The notes beneath the pieces are model-generated. The model worked only from the letters and a program-made list of their open reading frames with translations, did no database searches and was not told the DNA's origin. A stretch of DNA of 64,000 bases from Myxococcales bacterium (GTDB lineage: Bacteria; Myxococcota_A; Polyangia; Palsa-1104), in NCBI GenBank assembly GCA_003170275.1, contig PNAM01000046.1:1-64000 (forward strand), written 5' to 3'. Both the position numbers and the translations under genes were made by a program. Shown here one piece after another: positions 8,312-17,474 of the stretch; within the stretch, counting starts at the first letter, position 1, and each line of letters begins with the position of its first letter.

Positions 8312-8322
8312 GATGGCTCGAG

Positions 8323-10368
8323 ATGCCGCCGTCCACTGATCGGATTTTGGTCGTAGGGGGAGATGACTCTTCCCGCGATCGCTACGTGGCGGAGCTGCGC
8401 GGCGCGGGGTACGAGGCCGAAGGTCGCGCGGGCGTGCTCGAGGACGGCGAAGGCTGCGATCTGGTGTTGGTGGCGGGCGGGGCGCCGGGCTCGCGGCGCG
8501 ACGGGTTCGGCGCGGTGGTCGACGCGGTGACCGCGGCGCGCAAGGCGTGCGGCGCGGCGGCGGTGCTCGCCTGCGTGCCGCGCGATGCCGGCGCCGACGC
8601 GATCGAGGCTTCGTTGCAGTCGGGCGCCGACGACGTGGTGGTCAGCCCGCCGTTCGCCGGCGCGTTGTTGGCGCGGGTGCGGGCCGGGCTCAAGATCGCC
8701 CAGTCGCGCGCCTCGCTCGAGCGCTTCGAGCGCTACGGGGACGTGCTGGTGCACATCGGGGCGCAGAGCGAGGTCTCGCTCGAGGCGGCCGACGCGCTGC
8801 ACGACATCCTGGGACGGCTCGCCGAGGCGGTCGGCTGGACGCGCTCGGTGCTGATCCTGATGGGCGACGATCCGACCGGCATGCTGCTGGTGGCGGCCTC
8901 GGATGACGCGTCGCCGATGAAGATCCCGCTGGCGCTGGCGCGCTATCCGGAGATTCGCGCGTGCATGGAGACGCGCGAGCCGGTGCTGGTCGAGGACGCG
9001 GCGCAGTCGGCGCTGCTCGGCGAGTGGGCCGAGCTCGCGTCGCAGAAGGGCGGGCGGGCTCTCTTGGCCGTGCCGCTGATCGTCGACCGCCGGGTGGCCG
9101 GCGCGCTGCTGTTGCGCTCGTACCATGTGCGCCCGCCGCTGCCGCCGCGCGGGATCGATTTTCTGCGCCTGGCGTCGCTCACGCTCGGGCTGGTGCTGCG
9201 CGCGGGCAAGGTGTTCGAAGGTTTGCGCGAGCAGACCAACCGCATGTCGCTGCAGCGCTACAACGAGGAGCGGCGCAACCGCGCGCTCGATCAGTACAAG
9301 GACTTCTTCGAGAGCGCCTCCGACGGCATGGTGGTGCTCGACGCCGAGGCGCGCGTCTTGTACGTCAACCGCGCGGCGCAGCAGATGACCGGCTACGCGC
9401 AGGAGGGTCTGGGCGGGCGCGCGATCACCGAGATCGTCGCCGAGGCGCAGCGCACCGCGCTCAACACGGTCGTCAAGCAGGTCGCCGAGGGCGCGAACCT
9501 CGAGTCGTTCGATCTGCAGCTCTCCACCACCTCGGGCGAGACCATCACCGTGTCGGTGGCGTCCTCGTCGGTGCTCGCCGAGCACGGCTCCGCGATCCTG
9601 GCCTTTCGCGACGTCACCGAGCGGCGCGGGCTGGAAGCCGAGCTGCGCAAGACCAAGGACTTCCTCGAGCGCCTGATCGATTCGACCGTCGACGGCATCA
9701 TCGCCGCCGATCTGCGCGGCACGGTGATGATCTTCAACCAGGGCGCGGCGCGGCTGTACGGCTACTCGCCTGACGAGGTGGTGGGCAAGCTGCCGGTGTG
9801 GCGCCTGTATCCGGAGGGCATGGCCAAGTCGATCATGTCCGAGCTGCGCGCGGAGGAGAAGGGCGGGGTGGGCCGGCTCGAGCCGTCGCGCCGCGACATC
9901 GTCACCAAGGACGGCGAGCTGGTGCCGGTGAGCCTGGCGGCCTCGATCATCTACGAGGACGGGCGCGAGGTGGCGTCGGTGGGGATCATCGGCGACTTGC
10001 GCGAGCGGCTGAAGATCGAGCAGCGCCTGGCGCAGGCGCAGGAGAAGCTGCTGCTCACCGAGAAGCAGGCGCTGATCGCCGAGCTGGCGGGCACCACCGC
10101 GCACGAGCTCAACCAGCCTCTCACGTCGGTGATGGGCTACTCCGAGCTGCTCAAGAAGAAGCTCTCGCCCGAAGACGCCAACTTCCGCGCAGTGGACATC
10201 ATCCTGCGCGAGGCCGAGCGCATGGCGGAGATCGTGCGCAAGATCGGGCGCATCACGCGCTACGAGACCAAGACCTACGTCGGCTCGACGCAGATCCTCG
10301 ATCTCGACAAGAGCGCCGGCGAGGCGCAGGCGCCTGCCGCGGATCCGGAAGGCGGCAAACGTGGCTGA
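8323..10368 (+). CDS. multi-sensor histidine-kinase-like protein lacking the ATPase domain
   Basis: A 681-residue signalling protein. Residues 1-125 form a receiver-like domain without the key residues: VGGDDSSRD replaces the acidic pocket, the phospho-Asp position reads DLVLVAGGAPG, and the conserved Lys-Pro is SPP. A GAF-like domain (~150-310) follows, then two PAS domains (~325-450, starting KDFFESASDGMVVLDAE; ~455-570, starting KDFLERLIDSTVDGIIAAD). Last is HisKA with TTAHELNQPLTSVMGYSELL (His about 594). The protein ends about 85 residues later in an unstructured tail, with no N, G1, F or G2 box. The stop overlaps the next kinase by 8 bases, so it could be phosphorylated in trans by that partner (inference). 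Confidence 0.85.
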   Translation: MPPSTDRILVVGGDDSSRDRYVAELRGAGYEAEGRAGVLEDGEGCDLVLVAGGAPGSRRDGFGAVVDAVTAARKACGAAAVLACVPRDAGADAIEASLQSGADDVVVSPPFAGALLARVRAGLKIAQSRASLERFERYGDVLVHIGAQSEVSLEAADALHDILGRLAEAVGWTRSVLILMGDDPTGMLLVAASDDASPMKIPLALARYPEIRACMETREPVLVEDAAQSALLGEWAELASQKGGRALLAVPLIVDRRVAGALLLRSYHVRPPLPPRGIDFLRLASLTLGLVLRAGKVFEGLREQTNRMSLQRYNEERRNRALDQYKDFFESASDGMVVLDAEARVLYVNRAAQQMTGYAQEGLGGRAITEIVAEAQRTALNTVVKQVAEGANLESFDLQLSTTSGETITVSVASSSVLAEHGSAILAFRDVTERRGLEAELRKTKDFLERLIDSTVDGIIAADLRGTVMIFNQGAARLYGYSPDEVVGKLPVWRLYPEGMAKSIMSELRAEEKGGVGRLEPSRRDIVTKDGELVPVSLAASIIYEDGREVASVGIIGDLRERLKIEQRLAQAQEKLLLTEKQALIAELAGTTAHELNQPLTSVMGYSELLKKKLSPEDANFRAVDIILREAERMAEIVRKIGRITRYETKTYVGSTQILDLDKSAGEAQAPAADPEGGKRG

Positions 10369-12013
10369 CCGCGAGATCGCCAAGCCCGGGAGATCGCGGG
10401 CGCCCAGGCGCGTGCGCGCCGCGCGGCTCCGCCCGCCGACGCAAGCGCAGGTGATGGAGGTGGCGTTCGCGCTCGCCAAGGAGCTCTCGCTCGAGCTGCG
10501 CGAGGAGGAGCTGGTCGGCACGTTCGCCGGCGCGCTGCGGCGCTTGTTGCCGGGGCGCCTCATGTGCCTGCGCGTGGTCGATCCGCGCACGCTTCAGCTC
10601 ACCTCGATGATCGCCGATGGCAAGCTCGCCCACGGGCCGTCCATGCGACAGGCGCCGCTCGGGCTCAAGCGCTCGGCGCTGCGCCGCACGCGGCTGCCCG
10701 AGGGCATCACCGCGTCGGGCCACGTGCAGGTGCTGGATGCCTACGCGGCGGTGTTCGCCGAATCGGAGAGCGGCTTCTCGGTGCCGCTGGTCGCGTCGGG
10801 CGAGCTGTTCGGGCTGCTCAACGTGGAGTACCCGATCGGCCCCGCAGGAAGCGGCCTGGCGGCGGTCGATGAGCCAATGGTGATCCCGCTCGCCAACCAG
10901 CTGTCGGTGGCGCTGCGCAACCTGCACCTGCTCGCCGAGACCCGCTACTACCGCGACTACCTGCGGCAGATGATCGACGTAGCCAACGCGCTGATCGTGG
11001 TCATCGATCGCGACGCGAAGATCGCGGTCATGAACGCCGCCATGCTGCGCTACTGCAACTTCACCGCCGACGTGATCGGCACGCCGGTCAAAGAGCTGCG
11101 TGATCGCTCGGCCGCGCCCGAGCCGCGGCTGGGCACGCTGATCCTGGACGGCCTCGCCGGCCGCGAGCACACCGACACCGAGGTCTCGCTGGCGCGCGCC
11201 GACGGAACGCTCGGCCGCGCGGTGTTCAACACCTCGGTGCTGCACGGCTCCGACGGATCGATCGACGGCGTGATCGCCATCGGCCAGGATCGCGATCGGG
11301 TGCGCTCGCTCGAGCGACAGGTGATCCAGGCGGAGAAGCTGGCCACGCTCGGCCAGCTGGCGGCCGGCGTGGTGCACGAGCTCAACAATCCGCTCACCTC
11401 GATCTCGGTGTACGGCGAGTACATCGTGCGCCTGCTGGAGAAGTCGCCGGGGGACGCGGACAAGGCGAAGAAGATCGTCGAGGGCGCGGCGCGCATCCAG
11501 AAGCTGACGCGCGACCTCATGACCTACGCGCGGCCGTCGGGCGAGTTCGAGTCGGTGCAGGTCAACGACGTGATCAAGGAGGCGCTCACCTTCTGCGAGC
11601 ACGTGGTCAAGCGCGCCGACGCGGTGATCGATCTGCGCCTCGCCGACGGCCTGCCGCGCGTGCGCGCGATCCGCGGCCAGCTGCACCAGGTGCTGATCAA
11701 CCTGGTGACCAACGCCTGCCACGCGCTGCCGGCGCCCGACGAGAAGGTCACCATCGCGACCTCGCTCACCTACGAGGGGCGGCGCCTGCTGATCGAGGTG
11801 GCCGATTCCGGCGTGGGCATCGATGAGCTGGACCGCGCGCACGTGTTCGAGCCATTCTTCACCACCAAGAAGGAAGGCAAGGGCACCGGGCTGGGCTTGT
11901 CGATCGTCAAGAACATCGTCGAAGGGCACGGCGGGCAGATCGCCTTCGACAGCCACGTGGGGCAGGGCACCACGTTCTACATCACGCTACCGATCGAGTT
12001 GGAGAAGACGTGA
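10361..12013 (+). CDS. GAF-PAS histidine kinase
   Basis: Complete cytosolic histidine kinase, 550 residues, starting at GTG 10361 inside the previous gene. A basic N-terminal tail is followed by a GAF-like domain (~35-195), PAS (~205-325, RQMIDVANALIVVIDRDAKIAVMN), HisKA (LAAGVVHELNNPLTSISVYGEYI, His about 339) and HATPase_c with NLVTNACHAL, DSGVGI, FEPFFTTK and GTGLGLSIVKNIV. This is the NtrB-like class. The 8-base overlap with an ATPase-less kinase-like protein and the GTGA overlap with the small protein after it make a three-gene coupled unit. No transmembrane segments are seen. Confidence 0.9.
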   Translation: MADREIAKPGRSRAPRRVRAARLRPPTQAQVMEVAFALAKELSLELREEELVGTFAGALRRLLPGRLMCLRVVDPRTLQLTSMIADGKLAHGPSMRQAPLGLKRSALRRTRLPEGITASGHVQVLDAYAAVFAESESGFSVPLVASGELFGLLNVEYPIGPAGSGLAAVDEPMVIPLANQLSVALRNLHLLAETRYYRDYLRQMIDVANALIVVIDRDAKIAVMNAAMLRYCNFTADVIGTPVKELRDRSAAPEPRLGTLILDGLAGREHTDTEVSLARADGTLGRAVFNTSVLHGSDGSIDGVIAIGQDRDRVRSLERQVIQAEKLATLGQLAAGVVHELNNPLTSISVYGEYIVRLLEKSPGDADKAKKIVEGAARIQKLTRDLMTYARPSGEFESVQVNDVIKEALTFCEHVVKRADAVIDLRLADGLPRVRAIRGQLHQVLINLVTNACHALPAPDEKVTIATSLTYEGRRLLIEVADSGVGIDELDRAHVFEPFFTTKKEGKGTGLGLSIVKNIVEGHGGQIAFDSHVGQGTTFYITLPIELEKT

Positions 12014-12285
12014 AAGTACAGGACACGCTCAAGGAGCTGGAGACCGTCGCGGAGAAGAAGGCGATCCGCGTCTCGTACGAAAACATCGGCGGGGAGCTCG
12101 GCGCCGGCGGGCTGTGCAAGGTCAAGGGGCAGCATCGCGTGATCGTCGACAAGCGCGCCACCGACGGCGAGAAGGTCAACGTGCTGGCGCAGGCGCTGGC
12201 GCAGTTTCCGCTCGAGGACGTGTTCATGAGCGAAGAGACGCGCGCGCTGATCGCGCGTAACGCCGGCCTCAAGAAACCCTCCTAG
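12010..12285 (+). CDS. small conserved-looking protein of a kinase operon
   Basis: A 91-residue soluble protein translated from GTG 12010, overlapping the kinase stop by 4 bases. Visible features are an N-terminal helix (VQDTLKELETVAEKKAIRVSY), a Gly-rich turn (IGGELGAGGLCKVKG), a strand-like KHRVIVDK-type segment (QHRVIVDKRATDGEK) and a C-terminal helix. There is one Cys, in GGLCKV. I do not recognise a named family. Coupling to the kinase suggests an accessory role in the same pathway. It ends 5 bases from a convergent gene with no terminator between them. Confidence 0.75.
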   Translation: MKVQDTLKELETVAEKKAIRVSYENIGGELGAGGLCKVKGQHRVIVDKRATDGEKVNVLAQALAQFPLEDVFMSEETRALIARNAGLKKPS

Positions 12286-12290
12286 TTACC

Positions 12291-13589
12291 TCAGAACGTG
12301 AAGCCGGGGCAGAAGTTGCCGCCGCCGCAGCTCTTCGCCGGCGCCGGGACCAGCACGCCGGCCAGCACGCCGCCCGCCACCACCACGCCGGCGACGGTCC
12401 AGAACCACCACGTCTTGTAGAACGGCTTGCGCACCACCGGCTTGGGCGGCGGCGCGTCCTTGGGCGTCTCGACCTCGGCCTCGTAGCTCACGTTCAGGTA
12501 CAGCGTCGCCGCCAGCGTCGCGAGCTGCTTCTCCGCCTCGGCGACCGGCACGACTTTCTGCACGCGCGTCAGGCGGCGCCGCGTGCGCAGATCGTACAGG
12601 TGCGCATCGATCTTGAGCGTGCCCGGCGCGCCCGGCAGCGCGCGGATGAACACCGCGTGATCGACGAACAGCACTTCCTTCAGGTTGTCGGCGTTGGTCG
12701 GCAAGGTCTGCTCGCCGATGGTCTTCTCCACCGACGCGAGCGCCTGCTCGACCAGCAGATACTTGCCCGACCGCTCGAGCGGGATGGTCACCAGCTGTTG
12801 CACCTTGGCCGAGACCGCCGCCGGCGTGACCGCCTTGCGATAGCCTTCCTTCTTGAGCGTCACCCAGTGCTCGCCGACCGGCAGCCCCTCGCCGAACGTG
12901 GGCGTCACGCCGACGTACTTGCCGTCGACGTAGGCCTGCGCGGCGGACGGCTCCGAGCGGATCTCCAGGCTGCCGCGCTTGGCCTTCTCGACCTCGTGCT
13001 TGGCATCCTCGACGGGCGCGATCAGCTGCGGCGGATACTTGTTGGTGTCGAGCCGGAAGTCCTGCCGCCAGGTGATCAGGCGCACCAGCGTGCGCTGCGC
13101 GGATTTCTTGTCGCCGTCTTCGTACTGCGAGGCGGCGAGCGCCATCATCGCCTCGGCCAGCTCCTGCTTCTTGATGTACGGCAGCACCTTGGAGAGCGCG
13201 TCGACCGCCAGCGCGAGCTTCTTCTGCGCCACCGGCAGCTCGAGCGCCGTGAGCGCCTTCTGCCCCTCGGACAACAGCAGCCGGCCCTCGTCGATCTGAT
13301 CCTGCGGCACCTCTTGCGCGAAGTCGGCCAGCCGCGTGTCGAGATCCTTCATCTCCAGACGCGGGTTGCGCTTGAGCCCATCGTCGAGCGCGCGCATCAC
13401 CGGCACCACCGACTGATCGTCGACGCCCGGGTGGGCGAGCAGGAAGGTGGTCACGCGCACCGGCTGCGGACCCGGCTCACCGGACGGCGCCGAGTCGGGC
13501 TTGGACGGCGGCGAGCCTTCTTCTTGCGCGCGGGCGCACGGCCGCCAGGCGAGGAGAAGCACGAGAGACAGGGCGAGGGCGCGCGTCAC
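12291..13589 (-). CDS. secreted/membrane PEGA-domain protein
   Basis: A 432-residue exported protein of unknown function. I place the start at GTG 13589, which opens a clean signal peptide (VTRALALSLVLLLAWRPCARA). The longer frame to 13649 would overlap the upstream gene. After a Pro/Ser-rich stretch comes a helical, TPR-like region (~60-190), then a PEGA domain (~200-275: GSLEIRSEPSAAQAYVDGKY, VGVTPTFGEGLPVGEHWVTL, KKEGYRKAV). Near the C-terminus lies a membrane span (TWWFWTVAGVVVAGGVLAGV) and a short Cys-containing end. PEGA domains are common in surface proteins of this phylum. The stop of the upstream gene is 1 base away, so translation is likely coupled. Confidence 0.82.
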   Translation of the reverse strand: MTRALALSLVLLLAWRPCARAQEEGSPPSKPDSAPSGEPGPQPVRVTTFLLAHPGVDDQSVVPVMRALDDGLKRNPRLEMKDLDTRLADFAQEVPQDQIDEGRLLLSEGQKALTALELPVAQKKLALAVDALSKVLPYIKKQELAEAMMALAASQYEDGDKKSAQRTLVRLITWRQDFRLDTNKYPPQLIAPVEDAKHEVEKAKRGSLEIRSEPSAAQAYVDGKYVGVTPTFGEGLPVGEHWVTLKKEGYRKAVTPAAVSAKVQQLVTIPLERSGKYLLVEQALASVEKTIGEQTLPTNADNLKEVLFVDHAVFIRALPGAPGTLKIDAHLYDLRTRRRLTRVQKVVPVAEAEKQLATLAATLYLNVSYEAEVETPKDAPPPKPVVRKPFYKTWWFWTVAGVVVAGGVLAGVLVPAPAKSCGGGNFCPGFTF

Positions 13590-13590
13590 G

Positions 13591-13941
13591 TTACTTGAGC
13601 TGGGTGAGCCGTCGGATCCTGGCGGAGAGCGTCGGGTCGGAGCTGGCATGACTGCGCAGCACCTGCCGCAGCTTGGACGCGACCTCGCGCCCCGCCGCGC
13701 CCACCTGACGCTCCACGGCGTCGTCGATCAACAGGTCGACCGCCTGGTCCACGCTGATCTCGCCCGCGCGCAGCCGCTCGGTGATCTTGGCCACCGGATC
13801 GGTCAGCGGCGCGGCGTTGGTCGCCGTCGGTGCGCCTACCGGCTCGCTCTGCGACGGCGCGATCTCGTCGACGCCGTCGGTGGAATCGACCTCGCCCACT
13901 TTCGGTGGGCCGTCGCCTGGACCCTTGATTCTCGAAGTCAT
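13591..13941 (-). CDS. small acidic protein of unknown function
   Basis: A 116-residue soluble protein. The ATG at 13941 (MTSRIKGPGDGPP) is preferred because an upstream in-frame ATG lies inside the end of the penicillin-acylase gene. The first ~50 residues are Gly/Pro/Asp-rich and probably disordered. The second half is helical (VAKITERLRAGEISVDQAVD, LLIDDAVERQ, ASKLRQVLRSHA). The family is not recognised; the motif ERLRAGEISVDQAVDLLID resembles short helical regions seen in several myxobacterial hypothetical proteins. It lies between two minus-strand genes and 1 base before the PEGA gene. Confidence 0.65.
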   Translation of the reverse strand: MTSRIKGPGDGPPKVGEVDSTDGVDEIAPSQSEPVGAPTATNAAPLTDPVAKITERLRAGEISVDQAVDLLIDDAVERQVGAAGREVASKLRQVLRSHASSDPTLSARIRRLTQLK

Positions 13942-13966
13942 GGCAAGCCCGGACGTTACCACGCTT

Positions 13967-16699
13967 TTAGCGCGGCTTGAAGCGCACGCGGCCAAATCCG
14001 TGCGCGGCGAGCTCGCGCTTGGCCGAGGCCGCCACGTCCTCCTCCTTGAACAGCTCGTCGAAGGTCTGGTTCTTGATCCACAGCTGCAAGAGGTCCTGGT
14101 AGTGCGGCGAGTTGGGGTCGAAGATCTCGCCGCCGGGGATGGTGTTCTTGGCCTTGACGCCCGCCGGATCGAGCTCGTACACCGCGCGCAACGCCGGGCC
14201 CTCGCCGTAGGTGAAGTCGTCGACGGCCAGGCCGTGCGCCCCGACGTCGACGGTGCCGTTGTCGCCGTGCCGCGGGTAGCCGTTGGCGAAGTCGGGATCG
14301 TTCACCTTCGGCAGGCGCACCGCGTCGAGCGGCAGCAGCCCGTTGATGGTCAGCGTGTGCAGCCGCCCCCAGGTCCAGGTGGTGGCGTCGGTCCCCAAGA
14401 CCGGGATCAGATAGTCGATCATGTCGAAGATCGCCTTGGCCGCCATCTGCCGCTTGCCTTCGATCTCCGGCGTGTTGAGATCGTCGAACAGGATCGGATC
14501 GCCGTTCGCGGAGAAGCCGGTGGCCAGCTTCTGCGGCTCGGTGCACAGCCGCACCAGCAGCTTCTCGGCCGACTGCGCGTCGATGCCCACGCCGAGGATG
14601 TCGGTCTCGTCGACCAGCACCAGATCCCAGAAGCGCGTCACCCACACGTTGAACATGGCCGCCGCGCGCGAGTCCACCGGCGTGTCGAAGGTCCAGCTCT
14701 TCACCAGGTCGAGCGCCACCGGCACCAGCGCCTTGGACGGCGCGTCGGCGAACCCGACGGTCGAGGTCAGCTCCGGATGCGTGCCCGACTGCGCCATCTC
14801 CTCGATCAGCGCCTGCGCAGCGTCGAGGAACGTGGGCGCCAGCTTCTCGTCCCACTCGCTCACGTCGTCGGCCTGGATCGATTGTAGATCCTCGACGGTG
14901 AGCTTCTTCTGCGCGGACATCGCCTGGATGCGCTTGGTGATGCGCCCCACGCGCGTGCCGGCGTCGAAGCCGGCGCCGATGTACAGCGGCAGGCCGTCCA
15001 CCATCGGCTCCGAGGCGAACGGATCGCCGTCGTCGGTGACGCCGATCGGATCGGCGTTGGCGGTGGCCAGGAAGCCGGCCGCCGGATCGAACGCGTGCGG
15101 GATGTAGCGCAGGTCGAGATCGCCCAGCCAGTCGGCCGAGCCGTCGCCGGGCAGCACCTTCCACGGCGTGGTGCCCGCCGGTCGTCGCGGCACGCGCTGC
15201 GTCTGGGTCCAGCCGAAGTGCCCCTGATCGTCGCCGAGCACCCAGTTCTGCCCGCCGACCTTGAAGCTCTTCTCGAGCGCCGCCTCGGCCTCCTTCACCG
15301 ACTTGGCGCGATCGAGGCCGACCACCGCCAGCACCTCGTTCGACGGCTCGTGCCCGGTCCAGCGCACCGACAGCTCGCTCGTGCCGAGCGCCTCGAGCCC
15401 GTCGTGGGTGGCGTTGACGCGCGGCAGGATCGGGCCGTGATTCGGCACGTCGTAAAAGGTCAGGCTCACCGTCCTGACGATGTGACCGAAGCGGCCCACG
15501 TCGAAGCTCTCGACGCGCGGCACCAGCGCGACCTTGGCGCCGTTCGACATCGCGCACGGATCGGCTGAGCCGTCGCAGGTCACGACGCTCTCCTTGTACA
15601 CGTCGGTGACGTCGAGGTTGCTGGTGGTCGCGCCCCAGCCGACGTGCGTGTTGGTGCCCAGGATCACGCCGGGCGCGCCGGGAAACTGGCCGCCGAACAC
15701 GTCGACCGGCACCGATCCGCCGCGCACGATCAGGTGGTTCAGATAGAACACCGGCGGGTTGTTGAGCGCGAGGTGCGGATCGTTGGCCACCAGCGTGTGG
15801 CCGGTCGCCGACAGCTGCGGGCCGATCACCCAGTCGTTCGAGCCGTGGTCGGGGTGCAGCCAGCGATCGTTGCCGAAGTCGCGCACCATCGGCCGATCCG
15901 CGCGCAACAGCGCCAGCAGATTTCCGTCGCTGACCGTCGCGAGCGAGGCGCTGATCGGTTGCAGCGTCGAGAAGTCGCCGGGGAAGGTGTAGGTCGGATC
16001 CACCGGCTCGAGGATCTGCAGGTCGCGCGCGATCCCCTTGCGTGCCGCGCGCTGCACGTCGCCCGACATGTCGAATTGCAAGGCGCCCGCCGCGTCGAGC
16101 GTGGTGCGCGCGATCTCGGAATCGGCGTCGTAGCTGAGCTGAAAGCTGATCAGCCGCCCGATCAAGATCGAGTCCGCCTCGGTCCACGGCGGGATGGTCA
16201 TCGGATCGTAGGCGAGCAGCAGCGCGGGCGGCAGCGTGTAGCGCCCGCTCTGCAGATCGGCGATGAACGCGTTCATGCCGGCGGCGTAGCTGTGCAGCGT
16301 CGAGACCAGCAGCTTGGCGTCGGGATCGCTGGAGAGCTGCAGCGCCGCGAAGGTGTCCTCGGAGGTCTTGCGCAGGTGGTGGATGCGCATCCCCACGTCG
16401 CGATCGATGATGCTCGCGTCGAGATCGCCGGCGATCTCCGACAGCGTGCCTGCCGCCGAGCGGCGCGCCAGATCGGCCTCGACGAACCGATCCATGCCCA
16501 TGAAATAGGCCTGCGCATAGGCCACGTCCTCGAGCGACGCTCCATAGATATGCGGGATCCCCTGCTCATCGCGCACCACGTCCACGTCCGCCGAGAGGCC
16601 GGGCGCGATCACCACGTCGGTCTCGGGCACCGCTTCGATCGGGGCCGACGAGCAGGCCAGCGGAATAAGTGCCCCGAGCGCGAGCGTTAGGCGATACAT
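13967..16699 (-). CDS. penicillin acylase family lipoprotein (Ntn hydrolase)
   Basis: A 910-residue Ntn-hydrolase of the penicillin G acylase/AHL acylase family, exported as a lipoprotein (signal MYRLTLALGALIPLACSS, lipobox LIPLAC). The family is made as a precursor that cuts itself before a catalytic Ser. Here this is DHGSNDWVIGPQLSATG, Ser about residue 287, leaving an alpha chain of ~265 and a beta chain of ~624 residues. Other family motifs: VDVVRDEQGIPHIYG, AYFMGMDRF, and NDPHLALNNPPVFYLNHL. Substrates may be beta-lactams, acyl-homoserine lactones or other amides, and sequence alone does not decide. The start is set by the lipoprotein signal and a TATAGT box 6 bases upstream. Confidence 0.92.
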   Translation of the reverse strand: MYRLTLALGALIPLACSSAPIEAVPETDVVIAPGLSADVDVVRDEQGIPHIYGASLEDVAYAQAYFMGMDRFVEADLARRSAAGTLSEIAGDLDASIIDRDVGMRIHHLRKTSEDTFAALQLSSDPDAKLLVSTLHSYAAGMNAFIADLQSGRYTLPPALLLAYDPMTIPPWTEADSILIGRLISFQLSYDADSEIARTTLDAAGALQFDMSGDVQRAARKGIARDLQILEPVDPTYTFPGDFSTLQPISASLATVSDGNLLALLRADRPMVRDFGNDRWLHPDHGSNDWVIGPQLSATGHTLVANDPHLALNNPPVFYLNHLIVRGGSVPVDVFGGQFPGAPGVILGTNTHVGWGATTSNLDVTDVYKESVVTCDGSADPCAMSNGAKVALVPRVESFDVGRFGHIVRTVSLTFYDVPNHGPILPRVNATHDGLEALGTSELSVRWTGHEPSNEVLAVVGLDRAKSVKEAEAALEKSFKVGGQNWVLGDDQGHFGWTQTQRVPRRPAGTTPWKVLPGDGSADWLGDLDLRYIPHAFDPAAGFLATANADPIGVTDDGDPFASEPMVDGLPLYIGAGFDAGTRVGRITKRIQAMSAQKKLTVEDLQSIQADDVSEWDEKLAPTFLDAAQALIEEMAQSGTHPELTSTVGFADAPSKALVPVALDLVKSWTFDTPVDSRAAAMFNVWVTRFWDLVLVDETDILGVGIDAQSAEKLLVRLCTEPQKLATGFSANGDPILFDDLNTPEIEGKRQMAAKAIFDMIDYLIPVLGTDATTWTWGRLHTLTINGLLPLDAVRLPKVNDPDFANGYPRHGDNGTVDVGAHGLAVDDFTYGEGPALRAVYELDPAGVKAKNTIPGGEIFDPNSPHYQDLLQLWIKNQTFDELFKEEDVAASAKRELAAHGFGRVRFKPR

Positions 16700-16705
16700 A
16701 GGCGG

Positions 16706-16713
16706 ACTATAGC
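16706..16713. promoter_or_regulatory. symmetric -10 element shared by divergent genes
   Basis: ACTATAGC contains the palindrome CTATAG. On the minus strand it reads TATAGT, 6 bases before ATG 16699. On the plus strand it reads TATAGC, 10 bases before ATG 16724. One 8-base site can therefore serve both divergent genes. Confidence 0.45.
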
Positions 16714-16723
16714 GACCACCGAC

Positions 16724-17470
16724 ATGAGCGAAGCAAAAAAGAGCGGTGCGTTCACGCGCTTCTTCCGTGGCGCCGGATACTTCGCCAAGGGGTTCCGGTT
16801 CGCCGTCGATCACCGGCCGTTGTGGCCGTGGGTGATCGCGCCCACGCTGCTCACCACGGTGGTGGCCGGCGCGGGCCTGGTCGGCGCGTGGTCGTGGGGC
16901 AAGGCGTTCATCGACGGGCACACCGCCGGCCACGGCGCGTTCCTCGCGGCGATCCTCGGGTTCCTCTTGCTGCTGTTCGTGGTGTCGGTCGGCTACGTGG
17001 CGTTCGTGGTCACCAGCCTGATCGCCGCCGCGCCGTTCGTCGGCACCTTGTCCGAGCGCACCGAGAAGCTCGCCACCGGCGCTGCGGTGGTGCCCGAAGG
17101 CGCCGCGCACATCCTCGCCGAAGGCGTACGCGCGCTCGGCCACACGCTCTTGACGCTGCTCTTGTACGTGATCTTCTCCGGCGCGCTGTTCGTGCTGCAG
17201 TTCTTCGTCGCGCCGCTCGCGCCGTTCATCTGGGTCGCCAGCTTCTTCCTCACCGCGCTGTTCCTCGCCTACGACGCCTGCGACCTGCCGCTGTCGCGCC
17301 GCGACTTCGCCTTCGGCGCCAAGTGGAGCTACGTGAACCGGCACCTCGCCGAATCCCTCGGCTTCGGCGCCGTGGTCGCGCTGCTCCTCGCCATCCCCGG
17401 CTTCGGCCTGGTCGTCCCCGCCATCGCCGCCGTCGGTGGCACGCTGCTATTTCTCGAGCTCGAAAAGTAG
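16724..17470 (+). CDS. EI24-domain (CysZ-like) membrane protein
   Basis: A 248-residue multispanning inner-membrane protein of the EI24 family, which includes the sulfate transporter CysZ. A soluble amphipathic N-terminus (FTRFFRGAGYFAKGFRFAVD) precedes hydrophobic segments at residues ~35-60, ~75-105, ~140-185 and ~210-245. The motif LPLSRRDFAFGAKWSYVNRH between the last spans is typical of the family. No Cys biosynthesis gene is nearby, so transport of sulfate is not implied. The start is ATG 16724, divergent from the penicillin-acylase gene with a 24-base gap. Confidence 0.82.
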   Translation: MSEAKKSGAFTRFFRGAGYFAKGFRFAVDHRPLWPWVIAPTLLTTVVAGAGLVGAWSWGKAFIDGHTAGHGAFLAAILGFLLLLFVVSVGYVAFVVTSLIAAAPFVGTLSERTEKLATGAAVVPEGAAHILAEGVRALGHTLLTLLLYVIFSGALFVLQFFVAPLAPFIWVASFFLTALFLAYDACDLPLSRRDFAFGAKWSYVNRHLAESLGFGAVVALLLAIPGFGLVVPAIAAVGGTLLFLELEK

Positions 17471-17474
17471 CTGG

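Noticed and set aside
13956..16187. 743-codon minus-strand frame in the penicillin-acylase gene
   Set aside because: Arg/Ala/Gly-rich shadow in another frame of the same strand; the true frame has the lipobox, the autoprocessing Ser and family motifs.
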